Source: Halofilum ochraceum
GTDB taxonomy: Bacteria; Pseudomonadota; Gammaproteobacteria; XJ16; Halofilaceae
Reading direction: 5' to 3'
NCBI RefSeq assembly: GCF_001614315.2
Contig: NZ_LVEG02000001.1
Span: 496,001-560,000 of the forward strand
DNA: 64,000 nt
Positions 1 through 8,484 of this stretch are shown here, in pieces (within the stretch, counting starts at the first letter, position 1; every line of letters starts with the position of its first letter). Both the position numbers and the translations under genes were made by a program. The notes beneath the pieces are model-generated. The model worked only from the letters and a program-made list of their open reading frames with translations, made no database searches and was not told the origin of the DNA.

Positions 1-2
1 TT

Positions 3-332
3 GCCCGCAAAATGCTCCACGACGGCACGACGACGGCGCCGCAGCTGGTCGGCGTGTACCACGAAGCCGATCAGGCGCACGCGTGTATCACGCTATCCGG
101 CGACCTGTCGGCTGCGTATCAGCACGCGCGGAACGCGCGCGCGAAGTTGGCCGGCTCGACAATCGACGTAGAGCGTCTCGAGCGGTGGCTAGGCGCCGGC
201 CCGGACGCCGAGGGCGAGCCGTGGCGGGATTTCGTCCGCGATGTCTCCGAAGATCTGGACGGGGCGGTCGAGGCGCTGGCGGCCGCTACCGCGGATGGGG
301 CCCCGGATCCGGATCCGCCGTCCCCGTCATGA
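3..332 (+). CDS. Hypothetical protein, possibly 5' truncated by the window edge
   Basis: I do not recognise this family. The frame is open back to base 3 with no stop, so the ATG at base 12 may be internal and the gene may begin outside the window. The visible product is about 107 residues, mostly helical in character and rich in Ala, Asp and Glu, with an acidic, proline-rich tail ending in DPDPPSPS. No signal peptide, membrane segment or catalytic motif is visible. It converges on the nucleotidyltransferase gene that ends at base 364. The reverse-strand frame over the same bases is low complexity (Ser/Arg/Ala) and looks like a shadow. Confidence 0.45.
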   Translation, partial: ARKMLHDGTTTAPQLVGVYHEADQAHACITLSGDLSAAYQHARNARAKLAGSTIDVERLERWLGAGPDAEGEPWRDFVRDVSEDLDGAVEALAAATADGAPDPDPPSPS

Positions 333-363
333 TTTGCGTGGGCAATGGTGGACTTGCGGTCGA

Positions 364-705
364 TCACAACTTCACTCCTTCACGCTCGATCGTGCGCAGC
401 AGATCCGGTGTAGCGTGTCGGTCCGGGTGTGACCACTCGTCGCACCAAATCGGCAGCGGGGAGATGAGAATGCCGGTCTCGAGCATCGTATCGAAGGCCG
501 TGTCGGCCAGATCCAACTTCACGTCGAAAAAGCGCTGGTGCTGGCCGCGCAGCAGCACCGCAACGTCGGCATCGCTGTCCGGGCGATGCGTGCCGCGCGC
601 GCGGCTGCCGTACACGATGGCCTCGGCGATATCATAGCGATCGACGATGCCGGCGAGGAACTGGCGGACGGCGGCCGCGGTTTCCGGATCGATCGTGCGT
701 ATCAC
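364..705 (-). CDS. MNT-type minimal nucleotidyltransferase
   Basis: A 113-residue protein with the signature of minimal nucleotidyltransferases (MNT; DNA polymerase beta-like fold): VYGSRARG at residues 31-38, then the metal-binding pair D45 and D47 in PDSDAD. Members of this family act as antitoxins that AMPylate or otherwise modify a HEPN partner, or as stand-alone adenylyl transferases. I chose the GTG at base 705 because GGAGGAG lies about 9 bases upstream; the longer frame to base 810 has no homology-like character. No HEPN-type gene (helical, R-x4-6-H motif) is adjacent on the same strand, so the toxin partner is missing, lost or outside the window. Identity as an MNT protein is firm; its role is inferred. 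Confidence 0.8.
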   Translation of the reverse strand: MIRTIDPETAAAVRQFLAGIVDRYDIAEAIVYGSRARGTHRPDSDADVAVLLRGQHQRFFDVKLDLADTAFDTMLETGILISPLPIWCDEWSHPDRHATPDLLRTIEREGVKL

Positions 706-777
706 CGACTCTCTCCTCCCGTTGCAACTTTCGCAACGAGTCGCGAAAACGCCTATTTTCCCCATTTTTCGGGTGGC

Positions 778-1016
778 TTCCGCAGTTGCGCGCCAGCAGG
801 GCTGCCGCACTTGCGGGGCAAAACCGGCCCGGGATCGCCCATCAAACCCCGTTCCTCCGATCCACTGCCGCAGTTGCGGGGCAAAATCGGCCTTTGACCG
901 ACCACAAAGCGGGGGTCAGCAGGATTGCTGCCGCAGTTGCGTGTCAAAACCGCCCCGGGATAGCCATCAAATCGCCGCTTTTAGGGTCCACTGCCGCAGC
1001 TGCGTGCCACCACCCG
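778..1016. repeat. Tandem degenerate 63-bp repeat (about 3.5 units)
   Basis: The heptamer TGCCGCA begins at bases 803, 866, 929 and 992, an exact 63-base period. The first 25 or so bases of each unit are best conserved (TGCCGCAgTTGCGgGgCAAAA type) and the remainder drifts. A related partial copy, CCGCAGTTGCGCGCC, sits at 780. Because 63 is a multiple of three, two frames read as repeat peptides (CRSCGAK-like on plus, RNCGS-like on minus), but neither has a convincing start or ribosome-binding site. Regular spacing between a replication or mobilisation region and its neighbours suggests iterons or a protein-binding array; this is inference. Confidence 0.75.
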
Positions 1017-1208
1017 TGGATATCACCTGAGCCGCATCTGCAGGTCAACGTTGTTCCGCCGTCGACGGAAGCGCGGATGTGACACCGCGCTCGGAGGCAT
1101 CCACATGGGGTGGGTAGGGCGATAATCAGAAGATAGAACGATCGTTGGAGACCGATCCGGCGGGACTTTCCAGGCGGTGGCTGGCGCCCCCGTCCGCGCA
1201 GCAAGGTA

Positions 1209-1757
1209 TTACATGTGATCCACACCGGCCGCTGCAGCCATTCCGATCACTGTCGTCACACCGCCCAGAATGAACGCGAACCCGAGCAACGCCAGGACCT
1301 TTCCCGAGACCACTCGCAGCAGATCGGTGAGGCGAGCGTCGATGATCCGCTCGATGGATTGGTCCAAACAGGCGTCGATGGCCTTCTCCATCGCTGTACG
1401 GTCCCGCTCCTCGTTCTCCCGGAGAACTGTCAATATGGAGCGACGAAATCGCTTGGTCGTGTGATCCAATTCTTCTCTCATGTGTCCGTGCCATCCCTGC
1501 AGAAGGTCGCCGAACTCGGCCATTTCCGCGCGCACGCGGCGCGAGTCGGTCCTCGCATCCTGGTGGAAGTCGGCAAGAACGAGCGCAAGGCCCCACACGA
1601 TATCGTCATCAGGAACATCCCGCGCATGCTGAGCGAGAATAGCTCGACGGGGCGGACTCAGCTGCTCCAGAACCTCATCGCGCAAGGATGCCGGACCCCG
1701 CCGCGTTGCCTCGGCTGCGGTTTCACTGTCGCGGTCGCCCATGTCGTTATGGTTCAT
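1209..1757 (-). CDS. StbC/TraM-like mobilisation accessory protein with C-terminal membrane segment
   Basis: A 182-residue protein whose ATG (1757) overlaps the stop of the upstream ParA-like gene as ATGA, implying translational coupling. The N-terminal half is charged and helical; residues about 95-150 look like an amphipathic or coiled-coil stretch rich in Arg and Glu; the last 25 residues form one hydrophobic segment (ALLGFAFILGGVTTVIGM). It is the third gene of a minus-strand set (2983 to 1209) that resembles stbABC of R388-type plasmids or traKLM of RP4-type plasmids in order, sizes and the central ATPase. I do not recognise its sequence family directly, so the name rests on context. Confidence 0.55.
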   Translation of the reverse strand: MNHNDMGDRDSETAAEATRRGPASLRDEVLEQLSPPRRAILAQHARDVPDDDIVWGLALVLADFHQDARTDSRRVRAEMAEFGDLLQGWHGHMREELDHTTKRFRRSILTVLRENEERDRTAMEKAIDACLDQSIERIIDARLTDLLRVVSGKVLALLGFAFILGGVTTVIGMAAAAGVDHM

Positions 1758-2521
1758 CCGGCTTCTTCCGTCGCATAGTCGGACAACTCCGGAAACAAGG
1801 CCACCTGCAGCGACTCCGCAGCCGCGTCGAACCACTGGGCGACCTGGATGCGCTGCACGGTGCGCAGCGGTGTCGTATCCGGGTCGATCAGATCGACGAG
1901 ATTCCGATCACCGTGCTCCGTGAGCAGATCCGCGGTATCCGGACTGAGTTCCGGCACGGTTGAGCGGGGAAGGCGCCGAGCGAACGGTTGCGTATCGAGG
2001 CGGCGGTCGTATTCCCGCGCCCCCGCGATCGCCTCGTTCCTGACGAGGGTGGATCGCGCCGCGCATCCGAAAATCGGTCCCTGGACCACTGCCTCGGCAT
2101 TCGCCAGGGCGGAATCCGTCCGGTCGAGAACATACGCAATACGCACTTCCACATTGGACGCCTCGGCGGCCGCCGCCAACAGCGTTCCGACGTCTTCGAG
2201 CACTCTCGATGCTCCCGCTGGAAGATTCATTACAACGTATTCCGCGCGACTCGATTCGATGAGCTCGAACAGATCCGCCAGCGTATCCCGCGTGTGCCGA
2301 TTCGGGGTTTCCAGGGCCATGTGCGTGACGTCGACACCGACCGCGTCCGCAAACCGCGGTCCGACGTCCGGGGTTGCGCCCGAATCCCCGACATCCGTCT
2401 CAAGGACCATGAGTCGTCGGCCCTGGTGGGTCAGATAGGAAGCTATGACGGTAGCGGCGGTGCTTTTGCCCACACCCCCTTTATCACCATGCACGATAAC
2501 CAACTTCACGCGATGCGACAT
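1754..2521 (-). CDS. ParA/MinD-superfamily ATPase, StbB/TraL-like
   Basis: A 255-residue P-loop protein with a deviant Walker A motif KGGVGKST at residues 14-21, including the signature lysine of ParA/MinD/Soj ATPases. The pattern ETDVGDSG (about 41-48) and VVMNLPAG (about 96-103) fit the A' and Walker B positions. Members of this branch sit in plasmid and ICE transfer regions and help with stability or mobilisation (StbB of R388, TraL of RP4). It lies between the gene at 2555-2983 and the membrane-tailed gene at 1209-1757, with a 4-base overlap to the latter. A chromosome-partition role is unlikely because no ParB or parS-like partner is visible. Confidence 0.8.
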   Translation of the reverse strand: MSHRVKLVIVHGDKGGVGKSTAATVIASYLTHQGRRLMVLETDVGDSGATPDVGPRFADAVGVDVTHMALETPNRHTRDTLADLFELIESSRAEYVVMNLPAGASRVLEDVGTLLAAAAEASNVEVRIAYVLDRTDSALANAEAVVQGPIFGCAARSTLVRNEAIAGAREYDRRLDTQPFARRLPRSTVPELSPDTADLLTEHGDRNLVDLIDPDTTPLRTVQRIQVAQWFDAAAESLQVALFPELSDYATEEAG

Positions 2522-2554
2522 TGGAACTCTCCTTTGAGATGGAGGCAGGTCGGC

Positions 2555-2983
2555 TTACCGATAATCGGATCGCCACTTCTGCGTTCTGGGAAAATACGTG
2601 TAGACCCATCGCCCGTCGTACCAGACGAGATTGCCCTCAGCGTCGTATTCGTCGGGATCGCGGTCGTGGACCGAGGGCGGTTGCTCCGCCGCGGAGGCAC
2701 TGGTGGACGAAGTGATATGGGTATCGGAGGAAGACTGAAGTCTGTCGGAAGAAGAAGTTGAGCCTTCGCGTTTTATGAGGTAATGGGCTTTGTCGATCGA
2801 CGCTTTGGATACGCACAGCGATCTCGCCGCATCGATTACCCGAAATGGTGCACCCCCTCCGATCAGGAGCGTCCATTCCGGCCAGAAGTACCGTATGGAT
2901 CCGGTCAGGTTGCCGCTCCTTTCATGCGCTCGTTTGACCCGCGCAAGAAGATCATCATATTTGGCGATCGGATCATCAGCCAT
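2555..2983 (-). CDS. Putative StbA/TraK-like DNA-binding mobilisation protein
   Basis: A 142-residue protein, first gene of the minus-strand mobilisation set. Residues 1-70 include a helix-turn-helix-like stretch (VIDAARSLCVSKASIDKAHYL region), followed by a Ser/Thr-rich linker and a Trp/Tyr-rich tail (WYDGRWVYTYFP). Its place nearest to the putative transfer origin, ahead of a ParA-like ATPase, is that of StbA or TraK, which bind DNA beside oriT. The segment between 2560 and 3250 is visibly richer in A+T than the chromosomal part of the window. Sequence recognition is weak; the call is mainly positional. Confidence 0.5.
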   Translation of the reverse strand: MADDPIAKYDDLLARVKRAHERSGNLTGSIRYFWPEWTLLIGGGAPFRVIDAARSLCVSKASIDKAHYLIKREGSTSSSDRLQSSSDTHITSSTSASAAEQPPSVHDRDPDEYDAEGNLVWYDGRWVYTYFPRTQKWRSDYR

Positions 2984-3247
2984 CGGTAATCAGTGTGATG
3001 TGGATCTGAGTTCGAGGTTAACTGATAATACAAAGATGGGAAAGCCATAAATGGCTGAAAAATCGGATAAAAGTTATAACATGGGTGGGTAGTCGTGACC
3101 GCCCGGACCGGGGAGAATTAAAGCAATTCGGAATGTACTCATCACTCGTTGAGAGGATTTCTACCCGTTAACGAGTAGGTAGCTGACAGGATGAATAGTG
3201 GCGGTACAATCCGGTCAATGAACGATCGGACCCAGAGGGATAAATCA
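2984..3247. other. Intergenic region, candidate oriT
   Basis: This stretch is A+T-rich and separates the divergent mobilisation genes. It contains an inverted repeat, ACTCGTT at 3144-3150 and AACGAGT at 3170-3176 (19-base spacer), and the small palindrome GTTAAC inside the right arm. Placement between StbA-like and relaxase-side genes is where oriT sits in R388-like plasmids. I could not match a known nic sequence, so the assignment is inference. Confidence 0.3.
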
Positions 3248-3709
3248 ATGCTGTATTACGTAGATGAAGAAGGCCGTCTTGCGCTCACGCCGCGAGATCT
3301 TCAGTGCTATCTTTTCGCCGATCGCGACGAGGTCGCGCGTTCCCTGCATGAACTCGGGAGTGTGGTGCGCGAGTTTGTGGAACACGTCGACGACTTTCCC
3401 GACGGGCCGAAGGCGCCGTCGACCGTTTACTTCGGACAGCTTTATCCGGTTTGCCTTCGTGAGGAGACAGATGGCGTCGCGTATCCGGCGCACCGGGTGG
3501 AGGTCGAGTACCCGGAGGGAAATCCTTCGACGCTTGACTGGGGGCTCGTTCGGATCGGATGCAATAACTTCTGTCTCGAGAATGATAACGCGGTGGCGGC
3601 TGGCGCGATTGTTAGCGAATGCATCGAGCGGGAGATCAACCCGGAAGATACGGCGGAGGCGCTTTATGGCGCCGCACGCCAGATCGGGCGGTACGCACGG
3701 CGGTTTTGA
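3248..3709 (+). CDS. Hypothetical protein of the mobilisation region
   Basis: I do not recognise this 153-residue protein. I chose the ATG at 3248 because AGAGGGA lies 7 bases upstream; two earlier in-frame ATGs (3191, 3221) lack a good ribosome-binding site. The sequence is acidic, soluble and of mixed alpha/beta character (LYYVDEEGRLALTPRDL at the start; QLYPVCLREETDGVAYP mid-protein), with no membrane segment or nuclease motif. It lies between the candidate transfer origin and the relaxase gene on the relaxase strand, the position of TrwA-like accessory proteins in R388, but it shows no ribbon-helix-helix pattern, so that role is not supported by sequence. Confidence 0.6.
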   Translation: MLYYVDEEGRLALTPRDLQCYLFADRDEVARSLHELGSVVREFVEHVDDFPDGPKAPSTVYFGQLYPVCLREETDGVAYPAHRVEVEYPEGNPSTLDWGLVRIGCNNFCLENDNAVAAGAIVSECIEREINPEDTAEALYGAARQIGRYARRF

Positions 3710-4246
3710 CGGGGCGCGGCCACTGCGATGAATGGGGTGATCGGCGGCTGGTGCAGACCCTTGGGGCGACGGAGGGTGGTGAGCACGGGTCGCCGAGGTT
3801 GCGCGCAGCGGGCGTGTGGCGAGCACGTGTTATGGGGCTACCGTTGGCCGGTTCCGCGGACCCGGACGGTCGAATGGGCGACGGGTGAAAAATGGTGGAT
3901 TTCGGGGGCATTCGATTCTCATTGCGGGAGTCCTCTGTATAAGTACTCCGATTAAATGGAAGTATTCCTCTTGTTTGTGTCGAACAACGAACTGGGCATA
4001 ACAAAACCGGAGGATTTTCCGCCATTCATGAGAACCGGGTGTGTCGTCGCAACGATGATCAATTGTTAGATACACAGTCGCACCGATCTTGCACGCAGTC
4101 GGCGTGTCGTGCTCACCTTGGGACATCGGCGGTGACTATGCATCGCCCGATAGGTGAGGGGCGCGTGGATCGGCGTATGCCATGTCCGTGTGACCGATGG
4201 CCATCGACGGCGATGGCCAAGGACGCAACCTTTATCGGAGAACGCG
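3710..4246. other. Gene-poor region upstream of the relaxase
   Basis: No convincing gene. Short frames here are low quality. Around 3970-3988 there is an imperfect inverted repeat (TTGTT / AACAA) and near 4008-4021 a short CGGA/TCCG stem. This is an alternative place for oriT because relaxase genes are often adjacent to it. The ribosome-binding site for the relaxase, GGAG, is at 4237-4240. Confidence 0.35.
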
Positions 4247-5248
4247 ATGATTAGCCTGAAGCACCTGAAGGCCACCGATTCATATCGGATCAGTCGGTAC
4301 GCGGAACATGCCCACTACATTACTCGGCAGGGCAATCCGGTCGGGTACTATGTGGAAATGGCGGGCGGACCCGGTCGCGCGCCGAGCTGGTGGCACGGGT
4401 GCGGAGCGGACACCCTCGGCCTCGAGGGCCATGTGCAGCCGGATCATCTTGCACGGATACTGGCCGCCGAGGGGTTCGGCCGCCGGTCGCACCCACGGCG
4501 GCGCGTGGCGACGGATCTAACGATCTCCGCGCCGAAGTCGGTTTCGATCGCCGCGTTGGCGCTGGGTGACGACGAGCTTCTGGAGGGCATGTGTTCTGCG
4601 GCGATGGCCGCGGTCGATCATGTCGAGCGGACATGCGTGATGACGCGCAAGGGAAAGGGGGGTCGCACACGGAGCACAACGGGGAATCTCATCGCCGCGT
4701 GTTTCCTGCATGAGGACGCGCGCCCGGTGGACGGCATAGCGGACCCACAGGCGCACATCCATGTGCTGATAGGGAACCTGACTCAGCGGCCTGACGGCGG
4801 CTGGCGGGCGGTGGACTTGCACTTCGGCACAGGAAACTGTCGCTGGTATCGGGCGGACACAATATTCCACCAGAAGCTGGCGGAAACCGCGCGGAGCCTC
4901 GGATACGGCACCGTGGAGACGCTGCACGGATTCGAACTGGCTGGTCTGCCGCGGGAGATCAGAGAGCGGTTTTCCTATCGGCGCCGCCAAGTGGATGCGG
5001 CGTTGGTCGAGCGAGGAAGGACGCGGAAGCAGTCCCGGGCTGGCGAGCGGATCAACGCGTGCCTTGCGAGCCGGGAATCCAAAACGCAGCTGTCGCAGCC
5101 CGAGCAGCGAGAAGAGTGGCATCGACGCGCGGTGGCCGCGGACCTCGATCTGGAGTCGCTCCGAGGGGGGAGGGTGACGAGGACTTCGCTTCGCAAAACC
5201 ACGAGACTCGCTACAGATAGATCGGATTGGCGACCGCTGCTCGGCTGA
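4247..5248 (+). CDS. MobF (TrwC-type) relaxase, nicking domain only
   Basis: A 333-residue protein matching the N-terminal HUH relaxase domain of TrwC/TraI. Visible features are the motif DLTISAPKSVS at 90-100, the metal-binding histidine triad H155, H170 and H172 (AHIHVLIGN), and N-terminal tyrosines Y13, Y18 and Y24 that could serve as catalytic residues. The ATG at 4247 has GGAG 6 bases upstream. TrwC-type relaxases are usually around 900-1000 residues or more and carry a C-terminal SF1 helicase; here the frame stops soon after the nicking domain, and about 290 bases of gene-free DNA follow. It may still nick in trans or be a remnant. The helicase could be supplied by a resident conjugative element. 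Confidence 0.8.
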   Translation: MISLKHLKATDSYRISRYAEHAHYITRQGNPVGYYVEMAGGPGRAPSWWHGCGADTLGLEGHVQPDHLARILAAEGFGRRSHPRRRVATDLTISAPKSVSIAALALGDDELLEGMCSAAMAAVDHVERTCVMTRKGKGGRTRSTTGNLIAACFLHEDARPVDGIADPQAHIHVLIGNLTQRPDGGWRAVDLHFGTGNCRWYRADTIFHQKLAETARSLGYGTVETLHGFELAGLPREIRERFSYRRRQVDAALVERGRTRKQSRAGERINACLASRESKTQLSQPEQREEWHRRAVAADLDLESLRGGRVTRTSLRKTTRLATDRSDWRPLLG

Positions 5249-5542
5249 ATGGCAACGAGGGTCATGGTTAGGTGTCTGGTGGTCCGCGTACAGCCACCTC
5301 GCGATGGACGATTGCCATGGCGGCGCGTACGTCCGCTGTTCGATCGCGATTGTTAGTGGGTTACAGAGGGTTATGGTCGTTGACCGTACCCCTTGATTCA
5401 AGCCACCGGTAATGTCGGAGCGAGGCCGCCTCAGGCCACCGCTCGGACAAAAATACCGATAAACGCCAATTTCTGTCCTCGTGCGTCTGCTGAAGCGCCG
5501 TCATGATCCGCCGTAGGTTTACACGCTACGGAGCGGATCGCG

Positions 5543-5695
5543 ATGAACAGCACCCCACTTTCGCCCGGCCGAAAAATCGGCCGCGCGCATGCCATCGCCG
5601 CCGATGATCCATTGTTGCTGACTTGCCAGATGGCACGGGGCACGACATTTCGCGTGGGCGAATACGCGCTCGCGCGATTGGAGGGCGGACGATGA
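5543..5695 (+). CDS. Small ORF coupled to the primase/helicase-like gene
   Basis: A 50-codon frame starting at ATG 5543, with GGAG at 5530-5533, and ending in an ATGA overlap with the start of the large downstream gene at 5692. The product begins MNSTPLSPGRKIG and contains a Leu/Val-rich centre (PLLLTCQMARGTTFRVGEYA), possibly a small strand-rich fold. Tight coupling to a replication-like gene suggests a small regulatory or accessory protein, as is common in integrative elements. No family is recognised; the overlap and ribosome-binding site are the evidence that it is real. Confidence 0.5.
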   Translation: MNSTPLSPGRKIGRAHAIAADDPLLLTCQMARGTTFRVGEYALARLEGGR

Positions 5696-8484
5696 GTGCG
5701 GTCCATCTTCCTATCGACCTGTACGACGACACCGCCGTGGCGGATGGCGACGCGGGCAACGGGGCCGCGACAGCATATCCTGCCACCCTGTCCGTGCTGT
5801 CCGCTGCAAAACCAAAACGTCTGGCCAAGCAATTCGCCCTCGACAGTAACGGCGAACTGATCAAACGGCCCGGCGGCGAACTCGTGCGAGGCCACTACGA
5901 ACGCCGCGCGGTGGATGGCGTCGACGGCTTGCGCGAAACACTGGCAAGCCTGCAACCGAATCAAGCGCTTTGCTTCGGAGCCGCTGCCCCGGAATCCTCG
6001 CCGATTGCGTCACGTCAGGCGGCGGGCGAGGGCGACATCACCCGCACGCGCGACTGTTTCGACTGGCCCGTCGGTCCCGGCTTCCTCTTGCTGGACTACG
6101 ATCCGCCACCGGGCGGCGAGCCGATGAACCCGAGCACGCTGTACGCCAGGGTTAAGGGCGCGTGTCTCCCCGTCGCCGACGCGCCAATGGTAGCGGCGGC
6201 CAGTAGTTCGACGTATATCTACAACGGCGATACGGACGAGTGCATGAAGGGCGCGGGCGGGCTTCGCTTGTGGATCCATGTCGCCGATGCGCGGGACATC
6301 CCAAGAGCCGGGCAAGTGCTGTTCGATCGGCTATGGCTGGCCGGGCACGGGTACTACGCGGTGAGCAAGTCTGGTGCGTTACTCGAACGCGGGTTGGTTG
6401 ACGCCGCAGTGTGGCAACCCGAACGCCTCGACTTTGCCGCAGGGGCATCGTGCGTCGCACCGCTCGAACAACGCCGCGCGGAACCACTGGTGGTGAACGC
6501 TGACGCCAATCCTCTGGACACGACCACGGCGCTGCCCGACCTGACCGACGCCGAGCGTGAGCGCCTGGCCGAGCTAAAGGCGGAAGCGCGCGAAGCGGTC
6601 TCCGGCGAACAACACGCCGCGCGGCAAGCGTGGATCGATGACCGGCTCGCCGCGTTCGAGGAAAGCGCCGCCGATGATCTGGCCGCGCTGGACGACAACG
6701 GACGCGAACAGCGGATCGAACAGGCGCGGCAATCGTTCGTCGCGGCTGTCATGAATCGCAAGCTATTCGCCGACTTCACGCTGACGCATAGCAGTGGCCG
6801 CACCGTCACCGTCGGCGCGATTCTGGACAAACCCGAACAGTGGCACGGCGAACGCTTCGCCGACCCGCTCGAACCGGATTACGGCAACGATGCCCGGATT
6901 GCCTGGGCGAACCTTCGCAGCGGCGGAAAGCCGTATATCTACAGCCACGCGCACGGCGGACAACGGTTTGCGCTGGAGCGTGCCGCATCCACGATCTGCA
7001 TCGCTGCCGGTGAGATGCCGCGCATGGTCCAACAGGCCGACGAACTTATGCGCCACGCGGGCGAGGTGTATCAGCGCGAGGGTAGGCTGGTGCGGCTTGT
7101 TGATGGCGGCGTGTTTCCCGTATTCGGCCCTTGGCTGTCCAACCACCTGGAGTCCATCGCGCAATGGTTGCGCTTCGACAAACGGGCGAAGGATTGGCTG
7201 GCGAGCGATGCACCCGGCAACCTGCCCGCACGCATCCTGCACAACCGAGGCGCATGGACCGTTCCCGAGCTGTCCAGCGTCGTGCCCGCTCCGCTGCTGC
7301 GTCGGGATGGCTCCATGCTGGATAATCCCGGATACGATCCGGGAACCGGCGTGCTGTTGCTCGCCGACCACCCCGACGGCTGGCCGCCCGTACCGCACAA
7401 CCCCAGCCGTGAACAGGTACGCGCCGCTCTGCGAACGTTGTGGGAGCCGTTCGAGCATTTCCCGTTCGTGGACGCGCTATCGCGCAGCATCGCACTGGCG
7501 GCGTGCCTGACCGCCGTACAGCGACCCATGATCGGGACTGCGCCCGCATTCGCCGCCAACAGCTACAAGGCGGGCACCGGAAAAGGAAAGCTGGCGAAGG
7601 CTGTTGCGTGGCTGTCCGGGCACGAGCCGAGCGAATCGCCCTGGAGTACTGAATCCGAAGAACAGCGCAAACGGATCATGGCCAAGCTCATGACCGCGCC
7701 GCCGTCGCTGTTGATCGACAATGTAAACGGCCCGCTCGAATCGGATACGTTGTGCGCGGTGCTCACGTCCACGACGTATGAAGATCGCCGCCTCGGCGCA
7801 TCCGAGAACGTGAGCGTCCCCACGCGCGTACTCATTCAGGCCACCGGCAACAATATCCAGGTGACGGGCGACCTTGCCCGCCGTGTGCTGGTGAGCACGA
7901 TTGATCACGGCGTGGAATCCCCCGAGCGCCTTGCGTTTCCCTTCGATCCCGTTGCGCGTGTGCGCGAACGCTGGCTGCACTACCGGGCGGCGGCGCTGAC
8001 AATTCTGCGCGGATTCGTGGCCGCAGGTTGCCCGCAGGGGGCCCCCGGTTGCATGGGATCGTTTGAGGAATGGGATGCCGTTATCCGTCAATGCGTCGTG
8101 TGGCTTCGCGATAAACGGTTGGCTGACTTCAACCTTGCCGATCCGGCGGATGCCGTGGACGCGAACTACGCCGACGAGCCGGAGACGATCAAGCTGCGCG
8201 GCCTGATCACCGGGTGGGATGGCGTGATCGGTGATCGACCCGTCAAACTCCGCGAGTTGGTGGACGAAGCGCAACCTGCGGCCAATATCGGAGCGCCCAG
8301 CGAGTACCGTGCAACCCTCGCTAATGCCCTGGACGAGATCGCAGGCGAGCGGGGGACGATCAACCCGCGTCGGCTTGGCCGCTGGATCGGACGCTATGCC
8401 GGGTGCGTCGTGGACGGACGGCGAATCGTCAAGGATGGCGTGAGTGCGGGTGACACCCGCTGGCGCACGGAGGCTGCGCGATGA
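5692..8484 (+). CDS. Primase/helicase-like replication protein of the element
   Basis: A 930-residue protein; ATG at 5692 with GGAGGG about 7 bases upstream. Residues 130-240 carry an archaeo-eukaryotic primase-like pattern: LLLDYD with D135 and D137, then LWIHVAD with H196, then LVDAAV with D237. A charged Ala/Glu/Arg-rich coiled-coil-like linker follows (282-352). The C-terminal half has a P-loop, AGTGKGKL, at about 627-634 and SLLIDN (D676) as a Walker B-like strand; the usual second acidic residue is Asn. This order fits prim-pol plus helicase proteins that replicate satellites and integrative elements. Domain identity is inferred from motifs. It is sandwiched by 4-base overlaps with small ORFs on both sides. 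Confidence 0.65.
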   Translation: MSAVHLPIDLYDDTAVADGDAGNGAATAYPATLSVLSAAKPKRLAKQFALDSNGELIKRPGGELVRGHYERRAVDGVDGLRETLASLQPNQALCFGAAAPESSPIASRQAAGEGDITRTRDCFDWPVGPGFLLLDYDPPPGGEPMNPSTLYARVKGACLPVADAPMVAAASSSTYIYNGDTDECMKGAGGLRLWIHVADARDIPRAGQVLFDRLWLAGHGYYAVSKSGALLERGLVDAAVWQPERLDFAAGASCVAPLEQRRAEPLVVNADANPLDTTTALPDLTDAERERLAELKAEAREAVSGEQHAARQAWIDDRLAAFEESAADDLAALDDNGREQRIEQARQSFVAAVMNRKLFADFTLTHSSGRTVTVGAILDKPEQWHGERFADPLEPDYGNDARIAWANLRSGGKPYIYSHAHGGQRFALERAASTICIAAGEMPRMVQQADELMRHAGEVYQREGRLVRLVDGGVFPVFGPWLSNHLESIAQWLRFDKRAKDWLASDAPGNLPARILHNRGAWTVPELSSVVPAPLLRRDGSMLDNPGYDPGTGVLLLADHPDGWPPVPHNPSREQVRAALRTLWEPFEHFPFVDALSRSIALAACLTAVQRPMIGTAPAFAANSYKAGTGKGKLAKAVAWLSGHEPSESPWSTESEEQRKRIMAKLMTAPPSLLIDNVNGPLESDTLCAVLTSTTYEDRRLGASENVSVPTRVLIQATGNNIQVTGDLARRVLVSTIDHGVESPERLAFPFDPVARVRERWLHYRAAALTILRGFVAAGCPQGAPGCMGSFEEWDAVIRQCVVWLRDKRLADFNLADPADAVDANYADEPETIKLRGLITGWDGVIGDRPVKLRELVDEAQPAANIGAPSEYRATLANALDEIAGERGTINPRRLGRWIGRYAGCVVDGRRIVKDGVSAGDTRWRTEAAR

